From NCBI RefSeq assembly GCF_031846305.1, contig NZ_JAVRHY010000013.1, positions 1 to 64,000 on the forward strand: a stretch of 64,000 bases of DNA. Reading direction: 5' to 3'. Both the position numbers and the translations under genes were made by a program. Of this stretch, positions 25,802 to 35,276 are shown in pieces (the first letter of the stretch is position 1; every line of letters starts with the position of its first letter). This DNA is from Spectribacter acetivorans (lineage in GTDB: Bacteria; Pseudomonadota; Gammaproteobacteria; Nevskiales; Salinisphaeraceae). The notes below the pieces were generated by a model. The model did not search any database and had not been told where the DNA came from. It saw nothing but the letters and a program-made list of their open reading frames with translations.

Positions 25802-26794
25802 TCAGGGCGCCCGCGTGTCGGCGGGCAGCCGCGTTACCGGCGCGAACTCGCCCACGAACCCGATTTCGGGCGTGAGCCAGTGACCGGTCTCGGCCGACAC
25901 CACTTGCTGCGCGTGCATGATCAGCGCGCAGATATCGGCGGCAGTGGCGCCGCCCCGGTTGACGATGATGTTGGCGTGCCGCGGTGAAATCTGCGCGCCG
26001 CCGCAGATCAGTCCCTTCAAGCCGCACTCGTCGATCAGCCGGCCCGCGCCGATGCCCTCGATCTTGCGGAAGATCGAACCGGCCGAGGGTTCCGTACCCA
26101 GCGGCGGATGACGCTGGCCGCGCCAGTCGAGATTGGCGGCCATGATCTCGCGTAGCCGTGCGGCGTCGGCCGGGGTCAGCGCGAAGGTGGCGGACAGCAC
26201 GATGTCGTCGCGGTCGTGCAGCACCGAGTAGTCGTAGCCAAACCGGAAGTAATCCACGCCCACCTCCCGGTACTCTCCCTCGGCGGTGAGTAGCTGCGCG
26301 CTTTCCAGCACTTCCGCGATGAACATGGTGCGGTCCCGCTCGGGCGGCGGCGACAGAAAATGCAGGTTCTGCCACAGCGCCCCGCCGACGGTGGAGGGGA
26401 TGCCGACGAAATGTTCCAGGCCGGACAGGCCGCGGTGAACCGCCGCGTCGATGACATCCGGGTACATGATGGCGCCGCTGTCCGCGGTGAGCCGATGGCC
26501 GGTCACGTTGATCGCGCCGCTGCTATTGCGGATCACCAGTCCGGGATGGCCGCGGTCGCCGACCAGCAGATTGGCGCCGCAACCCAGCAGCAGGTAGTCG
26601 ATGTCCAGTCGGCGCGCGGCGCGCACGGCGTTTGCCAGGTCGTCCGCGCCACGAGTTTCGAGCAGGCACTCGGCGGTTCCACCGACCTGAAAGGTGGTCA
26701 GCGGCGCCAGCGGCACCTCGCGGGCGAGGGGGCGGCCGATGGCCTGCTCGAAATCCCGAATCTGGGCGGGATTGATGGGACGGACTCTGGGCAT
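25802..26794 (-). CDS. murB: UDP-N-acetylenolpyruvoylglucosamine reductase
   Basis: Flavoenzyme that reduces UDP-GlcNAc-enolpyruvate to UDP-MurNAc in peptidoglycan synthesis. Of its 330 residues, TTFQVGGTAECLLE near residue 33 and LLGCGANLLVGDRG near residue 69 form the FAD-binding part. SAGSIFRKIEG contains the catalytic Ser, and AGRLIDECGLKG follows. The ATG at 26794 (MPRVRPIN) is preferred; an ATG at 26842 would add 16 residues unlike the family. Neither has a strong Shine-Dalgarno. The gene is single, divergent from the aminotransferase, with its own terminator. Confidence 0.93.
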   Translation of the reverse strand: MPRVRPINPAQIRDFEQAIGRPLAREVPLAPLTTFQVGGTAECLLETRGADDLANAVRAARRLDIDYLLLGCGANLLVGDRGHPGLVIRNSSGAINVTGHRLTADSGAIMYPDVIDAAVHRGLSGLEHFVGIPSTVGGALWQNLHFLSPPPERDRTMFIAEVLESAQLLTAEGEYREVGVDYFRFGYDYSVLHDRDDIVLSATFALTPADAARLREIMAANLDWRGQRHPPLGTEPSAGSIFRKIEGIGAGRLIDECGLKGLICGGAQISPRHANIIVNRGGATAADICALIMHAQQVVSAETGHWLTPEIGFVGEFAPVTRLPADTRAP

Positions 26795-26933
26795 GGTTTG
26801 GCGGACATCGAGGCGACGGAACGCGCCGGGCAAGGCACCCATTTCAAGGTGCCGCCCGGCGGGCAGGGGTTAGCCAGCTTGCGGCGAATCCAGTATCGTA
26901 CCGCGCTGGTTTGACTTTGATGAGCACCCGCCT

Positions 26934-28112
26934 GTGACGCTTACCAGTTTTCAGCCGCCCAAACGCCTGCTCATGGGGCCCGGCCCCTCCGACGTGCACG
27001 ATCGCGTGCTTGCCGCGATGGGTCGTACCACCATCGGGCATCTGGACCCCGAGTTCATTCGCCTGATGGACCAGATCAAGGCGCATCTGCGCGCGGTGTT
27101 TCTCACCGACAACGATCTGACGATGCCCATCTCCGGTCCGGCCACCGCCGGCCAGGAAGCCACCATCGTCAATCTGCTGGAGCCCGGCGACAAGGTAGTG
27201 GTCTGCGTCAATGGGGTGTTTGGCGGCCGGTTGGCCGAAATGGCCCGCCGCGCCGGTGCCGAGGTGACCACGGTGGACCAGGACTGGGGCCGGGCCGTCG
27301 ATCCGGAGGCCCTGCGCGCGGAACTCAAGCGCGTGGGCCCGGTGAAGCTGGTGGCGTTCGTCCACGCCGAAACCTCGACCGGCGCCCTGTCGGATGGCGA
27401 AACGCTGGCGAAGATCGCCCACGAGGCGGGGGCGATGGTGCTCATGGACACGGTGACGTCGCTGGCCGGGGTGCCCGTGCGCATTGACGACTGGGGCATC
27501 GACGCCTGCTATTCCGGCACACAGAAATGTCTGTCCTGCCCGCCCGGCCTGTCGCCGGTAACCTTCAGCAAGCGGGCCCAGGACGTGATGAACGAACGCC
27601 AGGCGCCGGTACAGAGCTGGTTCCTGGACCTGTCGCTGCTGACCGGCTACTGGAGCGGCGGCGCCCAGCGGGCCTATCACCACACCGCGCCGGTGAACGC
27701 CCTCTACGGGCTGCATGAATCGCTGGTGATGATTCTGGAAGAAGGGCTGGAATCGGTCTGGGCGCGCCATCGGCGCTGCCACGAAGGCCTGGTCGCCGGA
27801 CTGGAAGCCATGGGGCTGACCATGGCCGTGCCCGCGGCGGAACGGGTGCCGGAACTCAATGCGGTCCGGGTGCCCGAGGGCGTGGACGAGGCCGGCGTGC
27901 GTCGGCGCTTGCTCGAGGACCACGGGATCGAAATCGGCGCGGGTCTCGGCCCGCTGGCCGGCAAGATCTGGCGCATCGGCCTGATGGGCCAGAGTAGCCG
28001 CCCGGAGAACGTCGCCCGTTGTCTGGCCGCGCTGGAAACGGTGTTGCAGCAGTCGGGTTATCAGGTCCGGCCCGGTGAAGCCACGGCAGCCGCCGAGGCC
28101 GTGGCCGGCTGA
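26934..28112 (+). CDS. class V aminotransferase (alanine/serine-glyoxylate aminotransferase-like)
   Basis: PLP enzyme of 392 residues. MGPGPSDVHDRV (14-25) is the family-typical start, Asp172 in MDTVTSLAGVPV binds the pyridine nitrogen, and the Schiff-base lysine is Lys198 in SGTQKCLSCPPG. This places it with alanine:glyoxylate, serine:glyoxylate or 2-aminoethylphosphonate-type transaminases. Partners are not present, so the amino donor is open. The start codon is GTG. The HAD phosphatase gene follows 28 bases later. Confidence 0.88.
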   Translation: MTLTSFQPPKRLLMGPGPSDVHDRVLAAMGRTTIGHLDPEFIRLMDQIKAHLRAVFLTDNDLTMPISGPATAGQEATIVNLLEPGDKVVVCVNGVFGGRLAEMARRAGAEVTTVDQDWGRAVDPEALRAELKRVGPVKLVAFVHAETSTGALSDGETLAKIAHEAGAMVLMDTVTSLAGVPVRIDDWGIDACYSGTQKCLSCPPGLSPVTFSKRAQDVMNERQAPVQSWFLDLSLLTGYWSGGAQRAYHHTAPVNALYGLHESLVMILEEGLESVWARHRRCHEGLVAGLEAMGLTMAVPAAERVPELNAVRVPEGVDEAGVRRRLLEDHGIEIGAGLGPLAGKIWRIGLMGQSSRPENVARCLAALETVLQQSGYQVRPGEATAAAEAVAG

Positions 28113-28140
28113 GCATGCCCACGGTGATCGGGGGCCGGGA

Positions 28141-28833
28141 ATGCAGGCGGAGGTAGCCGATCCCACTGGGTCGGCGGCCGTCGGCACCCGGCGGGTGGCG
28201 GTATTCGATCTCGATGAGACCCTGACCCGTCACGATACGTTCCTGCCGTTTCTTCGCGGCTATCTGCGCCGTCATCCGGCCTGTGTGGTTGGCCTGCTGT
28301 GGTTGCCGGTACGCGTCGTGCGGGGCTGGCTGGCCAACCGGCGAACCGGAATCAAGCGCGCGGTGCTGGTCAGCGTTGCCGGCGGCCAGCCGCGGCAGCG
28401 GCTGCTGGCCTGGGCGCAGGCATTCGTCGACGATCTGCTCGAACACGGCATGCGCCCGGCCGCGCTGGACTGCCTGCGCGAACACCTGGCCGCAGGGGAC
28501 CGGGTGATCCTGGCCACCGCCAGTCTCGACATCTACGTCGAACCATTGGCCCGGCGACTGGGTATCGAGGAAGTGGTCTGTTCGCGCGTGGCCTGGACCG
28601 GCGACGACCGGCTGGCCGGCATGAATGGCCTGAACTGCCGCGACGCCGAAAAGCTGGCCCGTGTCCGCGCGGTGCTGGGCGATGGCGTCGAGCCGACCGA
28701 AGTGATCATGTATTCGGATTCCCATGCCGATCTGCCCCTGCTGTCCTGGGCCGGGCAGGGGGTGGCGGTATCACCCACCCGCAAGCTCGCGGCATTGGCG
28801 GAAAAGCTGGGGCTGGATCATCGAGGCTGGTGA
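28141..28833 (+). CDS. HAD-IB family phosphatase (phosphoserine phosphatase-like)
   Basis: A 230-residue HAD-superfamily hydrolase, subfamily IB. Motif I is FDLDETLTR (22-30; Asp23 nucleophile, Asp25 general acid). Motif II is in ILATAS near residue 122 and the metal-binding motif IV is SDSHADLP near residue 200. Helices between motifs I and II form the cap. Close relatives dephosphorylate phosphoserine or phospholipids such as lysophosphatidic acid. The neighbouring serine-glyoxylate-like aminotransferase makes a serine-related role conceivable but unproven. The ATG at 28141 was chosen; it gives the usual family length. Confidence 0.85.
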   Translation: MQAEVADPTGSAAVGTRRVAVFDLDETLTRHDTFLPFLRGYLRRHPACVVGLLWLPVRVVRGWLANRRTGIKRAVLVSVAGGQPRQRLLAWAQAFVDDLLEHGMRPAALDCLREHLAAGDRVILATASLDIYVEPLARRLGIEEVVCSRVAWTGDDRLAGMNGLNCRDAEKLARVRAVLGDGVEPTEVIMYSDSHADLPLLSWAGQGVAVSPTRKLAALAEKLGLDHRGW

Positions 28834-28861
28834 ACGGCGGCAGTTTAGTGGAAAGCGCTTG

Positions 28862-30796
28862 CTAGTCCGCGTTGCACTGACGGTCGGTGCAGTAGATCGC
28901 GGGCTGGTTGATCAGGACCGACTGCACGGAAACGTCGGCCGCGCCGGCACTCAGGCCCAGCAGGTTGAACAGTGGTTCCAGCAGGGCATCGTCCAGCGTA
29001 TCGAGTACCGGTTCCAGAATGCCGGTAACGAGGTCAAGCAGATCGCCGCTATTGGGATTGCCCAGACCGAGCAACCCGCCCAGCAGACCGTCCAGAATGC
29101 CGTCCAGCAATCCGCCGATCAGTCCGCCTACCAGCCCGTCCAGGGCATCGAAGACGTCGCCCAGGGCGCCGGCGTTGAAGAGGTCGACGTCCAGATTCGC
29201 CAGCAGGTTGTCGGACAGACCGCTCAGCGCGCCATTCAGGGAATCGGAAAGATCCGGGCCAACCGTTTCTGTCTGAATCTCGGCCTCGTCCTGCGGGGGG
29301 AAGGGGCCGACGAACTCCACTGCCTCGGAATCCGGCGCCCCGACCGAAACTCGCGGCGCGTTCTCCGCGGTGACCTGGGCCACGCCGGCAATGTTCAGAA
29401 TCGTGATGTCCTGACCGGGTGCGGGTGGCTGCGGGTCGAACGCACCGATGTCGGCAAACTCGCCGATGCCGAGATCGGCGATGCGGGTGGTCGCGCCGAC
29501 CTCGACGAAATGCTGGAAGGTTCCGTCGTTTTCGGCCAGCGGTGTCTGGCCCGCACACTGGATGTCGTCCAGCGTGGCTTCGGCAGATGCCACCTTGATG
29601 TAGATCGGCAGATTGAGAAACGGCCCGCCCAGTAGCCCCGGTAACACGTCGAGCACCGTCACGTTCAGCTGAATCGCGGCCTGTGCGGTGGTTGCGCGGG
29701 TACGCGGCTGGTTGCTGCCGTCGAGGCCCGCCCGGCCGAAGGCGATCTGCGGTGGCTCGATGATGTTGACTTGCCCATCCACGGTTGCGATGCCGCCCAG
29801 GTCCACGCCCACGGGAAGATCGACGGGCGAACCCAGGTTGGCCGCCTGCGCCAGCCCGGTGAGAAGATCCAGGGCGTTGAGGGGCAGGCTCGCTGCCAGG
29901 TCCTCGAAGCCCTCCTCGATATTCAGTATCTGGCCCAGCTGCGAACTGCGGCCGGGATCGGCCAGATCGGCCAGGTCCCGGAGCGTTGCAGCGGCCAGAG
30001 CGTTGGCGGAGCCGGTGGTGGCATCCAGCGTGTCGGCCAGGAAGCCGAGTGATTCTGGTAGCGTGAAGTTGGTTTGCAGCAGGTCCTCGACGCCGGTAAC
30101 CGTCGCGTCGGCCTGTAGCAGATCCCCGATCGTGAGCTGGGCATCCGCGAGGCCCTCGTAGCTGACGAGGTTCACCTGGTTGGTGCCGAGCAGGGCGGCC
30201 AGAATGCCCTCGCTGCCGTCGAGTCCGCCAATGCGGGCCAGCGACGTGCCAACCGAAATACCCGCCTGGGGACGACTGATGGCGGTGGCCGAGGCGGTCA
30301 GCGGGCGATCGGCAGTGAAAAATGCCACCAGCGGCGTCGGCGCCGGGCGGGTCAGGGTGACCTGGGCCGAGTCGGCATCGAACTGATTACTCGGCTCGAA
30401 GCTCAATAAAGAGCCGTTAGATTGTTGAATGCCTAAAACTAAATCATTACTAATCGCTGGTGCGCCGTCATCGTCAGATTGGTTGTCGATGGCATTGTCT
30501 ACCGCGCATTGAGCGGATTCCTGTTCGGTCGGATTCGGGCCAAGGTCACAACGTTCTGGAGGAGGCGATGGCGTACCCAATCCGCAGCCTCCAAGAGCGC
30601 GTGCCGCATCCAGCGCCGCAACCTCAGCCGTGCGCTGAAGCTGGGTCTGGGTGGCGTACAGCCGCCCCACGTCCACCGCCAGACCCAGTGTTGCCACCAG
30701 CGCGACCAGCGTGAACGCGGTAAAAACGAGGGTGGCCCCGCGCTGCCGTCCCGGACTGGCGGGACACCCTCGCAGTTGCGGAAGGCGATTGGGCAT
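28862..30796 (-). CDS. TadG-like (TadE/DUF2134) secreted protein, orphan
   Basis: A 644-residue protein. A short basic cytoplasmic N terminus and a TadE/TadG-type transmembrane helix (about 21-43) lead into VDVGRLYATQTQLQRTAEVA and AALDAARAL, the conserved pilin-like alpha segment. The rest is a long extracytoplasmic region ending in leucine/glycine repeats (GGLIGGLLDGILDGLLGGLL). Such proteins are minor pilin-like parts of Tad pili, but no tadA, B, C or flp gene is in the window. A short AT-rich stretch lies within the gene (30395-30470). The ATG at 30796 has GGAG seven bases upstream. Confidence 0.78.
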   Translation of the reverse strand: MPNRLPQLRGCPASPGRQRGATLVFTAFTLVALVATLGLAVDVGRLYATQTQLQRTAEVAALDAARALGGCGLGTPSPPPERCDLGPNPTEQESAQCAVDNAIDNQSDDDGAPAISNDLVLGIQQSNGSLLSFEPSNQFDADSAQVTLTRPAPTPLVAFFTADRPLTASATAISRPQAGISVGTSLARIGGLDGSEGILAALLGTNQVNLVSYEGLADAQLTIGDLLQADATVTGVEDLLQTNFTLPESLGFLADTLDATTGSANALAAATLRDLADLADPGRSSQLGQILNIEEGFEDLAASLPLNALDLLTGLAQAANLGSPVDLPVGVDLGGIATVDGQVNIIEPPQIAFGRAGLDGSNQPRTRATTAQAAIQLNVTVLDVLPGLLGGPFLNLPIYIKVASAEATLDDIQCAGQTPLAENDGTFQHFVEVGATTRIADLGIGEFADIGAFDPQPPAPGQDITILNIAGVAQVTAENAPRVSVGAPDSEAVEFVGPFPPQDEAEIQTETVGPDLSDSLNGALSGLSDNLLANLDVDLFNAGALGDVFDALDGLVGGLIGGLLDGILDGLLGGLLGLGNPNSGDLLDLVTGILEPVLDTLDDALLEPLFNLLGLSAGAADVSVQSVLINQPAIYCTDRQCNAD

Positions 30797-30981
30797 CGAC
30801 AAACTCCAGGGAAAGACAAACGCCACCGGGGTGGCAGCGGCGCCGGAAGGTTCCGGTCGCCGTCCGGTTGCGCCACCCGATGCGGTACCTTGTCTATGGT
30901 TATCGGGAGTCTTGCAGAAAACCTGAGGGGCGGAAAGCCGACCAGCCCGGCACGCTGCATGCAATCCGGCCGGCAGCGGCG

Positions 30982-30987
30982 TAGAAT
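30982..30987 (+). promoter_or_regulatory. candidate -10 element for the M61 peptidase operon
   Basis: TAGAAT (5 of 6 to TATAAT) at 30982-30987 is followed by a GC-rich discriminator and lies 24 bases before the first ATG of the 31-37 kb operon. The -35 position is poor. Confidence 0.4.
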
Positions 30988-31010
30988 CGCGCGCCTTTCA
31001 GGAACCCGGC

Positions 31011-32795
31011 ATGCCGATGACACCGGTCGAGTACGAGGTCAGCGCCGTTTCGCCGCGTGGACACCGATTCCGCGTGACCTGCACCGTGCCCGCGCCCGAT
31101 ACCGAAGGCCAGCGGTTCACGCTGCCGGCCTGGGTGCCGGGCAGTTATCTGATTCGCGAATTCGCCCGCAACATATTGTCGGTGGCCGCCAGCGATGCGG
31201 CAGGCAACCCGGTCGTCGTACGCAAGATCGACAAACAGACCTGGCAGGTGGCGCCGGTGGCGGGCGCCCTGACCCTGACTTACGAGCTGCACGCGCGCGA
31301 CAGCTCGGTGCGCGCCGCTTATCTGGATGATCAGCGTGGTTTCTTCGACGGCACCTCGGTCTATCTGCGTCCGGTGGGTCGGGAAACGTCGCCCTGTCGG
31401 GTTCGTCTGTCACCGCTGCCTGATCACGACTGGCAAGTGGCCACCAGTCTGCCCGCCGTGGCGGTCGATGCGGCAGGTTTCGGCGAGTATGCCGCGGATG
31501 ATTACCGGAGCCTGATTGATCATCCCGTGGCTATGGGGCGGAACATCGACCGGATCGACTTCCAGGCCGGCGGGGTGCCACATGCCTTTGTCTGTCTGGG
31601 GCGTCATGATGCCGATCGCGAGAAGCTGGCCGCCGATCTGACCCGCGTGTGCGAAGCCCAGGCGGCGGTGTTCGGCGAGATGCCGATGGACAACTACCTG
31701 TTTCTGGCCCAGATCGCCGGCGCCGGTTACGGCGGTCTCGAGCACCGGGCGAGTGCCGCGCTGCTGGTCGACCGCAACGCACTGCCGGTGGCTGGTGCCG
31801 CCGCTCGCAGCGACGCCTATGCCGAGTTGCTCGGCCTGTGCAGCCACGAATATTTCCACCTCTGGAACGTCAAGCGGATTCAACCGGCCGCGGTGGCCGA
31901 CAGCGACCTTGCGACGGAAGCCCATTTCGAGGATTTGTGGGCCTACGAAGGGGTGACCAGCTACTACGACGATCTGGCCCTGGTGCGGGCCGGGCTGATC
32001 GACGAAACCGCGTACCTCGGCCGGCTGCAGCGGATCGCCAACCGGCTGGCCGGCAATCCGGGCCGGCGCTGCCAGAGCCTGGCCCAGTCCAGCTTCGATG
32101 CCTGGACCAAGTTCTACCGGCCGGACGAGAACAGCCCCAATGCGGTGGTCAGCTATTACGGCAAGGGGGCGCTGGTGGCGCTTTGCCTGGATCTGCTGCT
32201 GCGTGACCGAACGGACGGCGACGTCAGCCTGGATGACGTGATGGCCCGGGTCTGGGCCGAGCACGGGCGTCCGGGCATTCCGGTGTCTGATAACGGGCTG
32301 GAGGCAATTGCCGCCAAGGTGGCGGGCGCCGATCTCTCCGATTTCTTCGACGGCGCCGTGCGGGGCACCGAAGAATTGCCCCTGGCCGAACTCCTGGCGC
32401 GCTTCGGCGTCCGGGCCCGCCGGGTAACGCCGGATACCCGCGACGGCGCAGCCTTTCTGCTGGCCCAGGGGCTGCGGCTCAATGCCGGCGCCGGGCCGGC
32501 GCGGTTGCTGCACGTGTTGACGGACAGTCCGGCAGAAGCCGCCGGCCTGTGCCCCGGGGACGTGATCGTGGCAGTGGACGGTCTGCGTGCCGAGGCGGAT
32601 ACCCTGACCCGGCGGCTTCGACGCGTCCCGACCGGGACCCCGGTAACCCTGCACCTGTTCCGCGATGACGAACTGCTCACGCGGCGCTTCGCCCCGCGGG
32701 CGCCGGCCGCTGACCAGTGGCGATTCCGTTTGATCAGCCGCTGCGACGCCGAGACGGCGGCGCGGCGCACGGCCTGGTTGTCGTTGCCGTCATGA
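31011..32795 (+). CDS. M61 family metallopeptidase (glycyl aminopeptidase-like) with PDZ domain
   Basis: A 594-residue zinc peptidase. The N-terminal beta domain contains WVPGSYLIREFARNI (41-55). The substrate-binding GGLEH is at 241-245, the zinc motif HEYFH at 279-283 (His279, Glu280, His283), and the third ligand Glu follows in FEDLWAYEGVTSYY. A PDZ domain follows near 500-560 (LLHVLTDSPAEAAGLCPGD). Family members have aminopeptidase activity with preference for N-terminal Gly/Ala. There is no signal peptide. AGGAA precedes the ATG. The stop overlaps the following ligase gene (ATGA); it leads a coupled five-gene run to coaX. Confidence 0.9.
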   Translation: MPMTPVEYEVSAVSPRGHRFRVTCTVPAPDTEGQRFTLPAWVPGSYLIREFARNILSVAASDAAGNPVVVRKIDKQTWQVAPVAGALTLTYELHARDSSVRAAYLDDQRGFFDGTSVYLRPVGRETSPCRVRLSPLPDHDWQVATSLPAVAVDAAGFGEYAADDYRSLIDHPVAMGRNIDRIDFQAGGVPHAFVCLGRHDADREKLAADLTRVCEAQAAVFGEMPMDNYLFLAQIAGAGYGGLEHRASAALLVDRNALPVAGAAARSDAYAELLGLCSHEYFHLWNVKRIQPAAVADSDLATEAHFEDLWAYEGVTSYYDDLALVRAGLIDETAYLGRLQRIANRLAGNPGRRCQSLAQSSFDAWTKFYRPDENSPNAVVSYYGKGALVALCLDLLLRDRTDGDVSLDDVMARVWAEHGRPGIPVSDNGLEAIAAKVAGADLSDFFDGAVRGTEELPLAELLARFGVRARRVTPDTRDGAAFLLAQGLRLNAGAGPARLLHVLTDSPAEAAGLCPGDVIVAVDGLRAEADTLTRRLRRVPTGTPVTLHLFRDDELLTRRFAPRAPAADQWRFRLISRCDAETAARRTAWLSLPS

Positions 32796-34636
32796 CGGAT
32801 GCCATGCACTGGGTACCGGCCGCCCGGGCCACCACGCTGCCGGCGCTGTTCGCCGGCCGGGTGGCGCTCACGCCCAACGAAACCGCCTATCGCTACTTCG
32901 ATCCGCCGGCCCGCCGCTGGCGATCCCTGACCTGGGCACAGGCCGAGCGGCTGGTCGGCCGCTGGCGGGCCGGTCTGGCCGGCAGCGAACTCGCCGCCGG
33001 GTCGCGAGTCGCCATTCTGGTGCGCAACAGCCCGAGCTGGGTGGCAGTCGATCAGGCGGCGCTGGATCAGGGGCTGGTGTCGGTAGGCCTGTTCTGCGGT
33101 GATACGCCCGCGAGCAGCGGCGACGTGTTGCGCGACAGCGGCGCGGCGCTGGTGGTGGTGGCCAAGGGCCGCTGGTGGCGGTCGATTCTGGCGGAGGACG
33201 ACTGTCCCGCGGTGCAAACCGTGGTCGCTCTTGACGGGGATACCGACGGGGATACGCGGCTGGTGGCCGGCGATCAGTGGTTGCCCGACGAGCCGCAGCG
33301 GGCGTCGTTGACTCCGGCGCCGACGGAGCTGGCCTCGCTGGTCTATACCTCCGGCACCTCCGGCCGCGCCCGAGGGGTGATGCTCAGCCATGCCAGTCTG
33401 GTGTGGAACGCCTACGCCTGCGCCCGCGCGGTGGACACGCCGGTGGACGAGCATCTGGTGTCATTCGTGCCGCTGGCCCATGCCTACGAGCGCACGGTCG
33501 ACTACCACCGCGCCCTGATTACTGGCGCCACGCTCTCGTTCTGCCGCCATCCGCGATTTCTCAGTCTGACCCTGGCCAACGCTCGTCCGACGGCGCTGGT
33601 CGGGGTGCCGCGAATCTACGAGCACTACTACACCGAGCTCCAGCGCAGTCTCACCCGGCGGCCCCGATGGGTGCGCCGGCTGGTGCGCCTGACCACGGAA
33701 CTCGGCTGGTCGGTATTCGAACGCCAGCAGGGGCGCGGGCCCCGACGTTTGCGGCATCTGATCTGGCCGCTACTGCGGCAACTAGTGGCGCGACCCTGCC
33801 TGCGGCCCTTCGGCGGCCGGCTGGAAGTGGCGATTTCGGGGGCGGCGGCGCTGCCCCGGCCGGTAGCGCGAACGCTGATCGGCCTTGGATTGCCGATCCT
33901 GCAGGGCTATGGCCTGACCGAGGCCGGTCCGGTGGTCAGCGTCAACCGGATGGATGACAACGATCCCGCCAGTGTCGGCTCGCTACTGGATGACGTGCAG
34001 ACCCGCCTGGGACCCGACAACGAGCTGTGGGTGCGCACCCCCGGCGTGATGCAGGGCTACTGGGGCGATGCCGAGGCCACCGCGGCGGTGCTGGAATCCG
34101 GCGGCAACTGGCTGCGCACCGGCGACAAGGTCAGCCGTCTGGACCAGAGCCGCCTGTTTCTCACCGGTCGGCTCAAGGAAATCATCGTGATGGCGACCGG
34201 CGACAAGGCCTCGCCCGAACCGCTGGAACGCACCATCGGCCTGGACCCGCTGTTCACCCGGGCGGCGGTGGTGGGCGAAGCCCGGCCCTATCTGGCGGCG
34301 CTGGTGACCTGCGATGACGCGGCGCTGCACGCCCTCATGGGCACGCTGGGGCTGGACCCCGAGAGCCCCGCGGACCGCTGGGATCCGCAGCTCGAGCGGG
34401 CGATGCTCAAGCGCATTGGTCAGCGCCTGCGCCATTTCCCGGGTCATGCGCAGATCCGCCGGGTGGCGGTCGTCGACGAGGTCTGGAGCGTCGACAATGG
34501 CCTGCTCACCGTGACCGAGAAGCTGCGCAGGCGGGCCGTGGCGCGGCGCTATGCCGGCGAGATCGAGCGGCTCTATGGTCGGCGGGCGGCGGCCGCGCAG
34601 AAGACCGATTTTTCCTACAATGTGAACGTCGGCTGA
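32792..34636 (+). CDS. AMP-forming acyl-CoA ligase, long-chain type
   Basis: A 614-residue adenylate-forming enzyme. The phosphate-binding loop SLVYTSGTSGRARG is at about residues 182-195, GYGLTEAGPVVSVN supplies the substrate/adenylate site, and NWLRTGDKVS with LTGRLKEIIVMATGDK provides the hinge. It is similar in layout to the synthetase at 16786 but clearly diverged. Being translationally coupled to the M61 gene and 13 bases from plsY, it may supply acyl groups for phospholipid synthesis or recycle fatty acids (inference). Confidence 0.88.
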   Translation: MTDAMHWVPAARATTLPALFAGRVALTPNETAYRYFDPPARRWRSLTWAQAERLVGRWRAGLAGSELAAGSRVAILVRNSPSWVAVDQAALDQGLVSVGLFCGDTPASSGDVLRDSGAALVVVAKGRWWRSILAEDDCPAVQTVVALDGDTDGDTRLVAGDQWLPDEPQRASLTPAPTELASLVYTSGTSGRARGVMLSHASLVWNAYACARAVDTPVDEHLVSFVPLAHAYERTVDYHRALITGATLSFCRHPRFLSLTLANARPTALVGVPRIYEHYYTELQRSLTRRPRWVRRLVRLTTELGWSVFERQQGRGPRRLRHLIWPLLRQLVARPCLRPFGGRLEVAISGAAALPRPVARTLIGLGLPILQGYGLTEAGPVVSVNRMDDNDPASVGSLLDDVQTRLGPDNELWVRTPGVMQGYWGDAEATAAVLESGGNWLRTGDKVSRLDQSRLFLTGRLKEIIVMATGDKASPEPLERTIGLDPLFTRAAVVGEARPYLAALVTCDDAALHALMGTLGLDPESPADRWDPQLERAMLKRIGQRLRHFPGHAQIRRVAVVDEVWSVDNGLLTVTEKLRRRAVARRYAGEIERLYGRRAAAAQKTDFSYNVNVG

Positions 34637-34649
34637 TCGGGGGCAACCT

Positions 34650-35276
34650 GTGATTGCAACACTGCTGGTGATTGTCGCGGCCTATCTGATCGGCGCGCTG
34701 TCGGGTGGGCTGTTGATCGGCCGGCTGCTGGGCAAGGCCGACCTGCGCGCCGCCGGCAGTGGCAACGCCGGGGCCACCAATGCCCTGCGTACCGGGGGAA
34801 AGCTCTACGGCGTGCTGGTGTTGTTGTTCGATCTGGCCAAGGGACTGGTTGCCGGCGGACTGCTACCGCTGCTGGTGGTGGGTGGACCGGGCTGGCTGGC
34901 ATTCGCCTGCGGCGCCGCCGCGGTGATCGGCCACGTCTATCCGGTGTACTTCGGTTTCGCCGGCGGCAAGGGGGCCGCGACGCTCATCGGCGTGCTTGTC
35001 GTGCTGGCGCCCGGGCCGCTGGTGCCCGGGGTGCTGACGTTCGTGGCCGTGCTGGTGCTTTCCGGCATGGTCAGTCTGGCGATTCTGCTGGCAATGGGGG
35101 CGGTCGTGTTCGCCCAGGCCGTCTGGGTGTGGCCGGCACTCGGTTCGGCGCCGGTTCTGTTCGCCCTGGCCATGTGGTTGCTGATGCTGTTCACCCACCG
35201 GAGCAATGTCTCCCGGCTTCTGGCCGGGGAGGAAAGCCGCTTCGAGCAGGTGATGCTGCTGCGCCGGCGCCGGTGA
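34650..35276 (+). CDS. plsY: glycerol-3-phosphate acyltransferase
   Basis: Inner-membrane enzyme of 208 residues that transfers an acyl group from acyl-phosphate to glycerol-3-phosphate, the first step of phosphatidic acid synthesis. Both cytoplasm-facing motifs are intact: GSGNAGATNALR (36-47) and GHVYPVYFGFAGGKGAAT (94-111), set among about five hydrophobic helices. The start is GTG. Its stop overlaps the birA start (GTGA). PlsX is not in the window. Confidence 0.95.
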   Translation: MIATLLVIVAAYLIGALSGGLLIGRLLGKADLRAAGSGNAGATNALRTGGKLYGVLVLLFDLAKGLVAGGLLPLLVVGGPGWLAFACGAAAVIGHVYPVYFGFAGGKGAATLIGVLVVLAPGPLVPGVLTFVAVLVLSGMVSLAILLAMGAVVFAQAVWVWPALGSAPVLFALAMWLLMLFTHRSNVSRLLAGEESRFEQVMLLRRRR

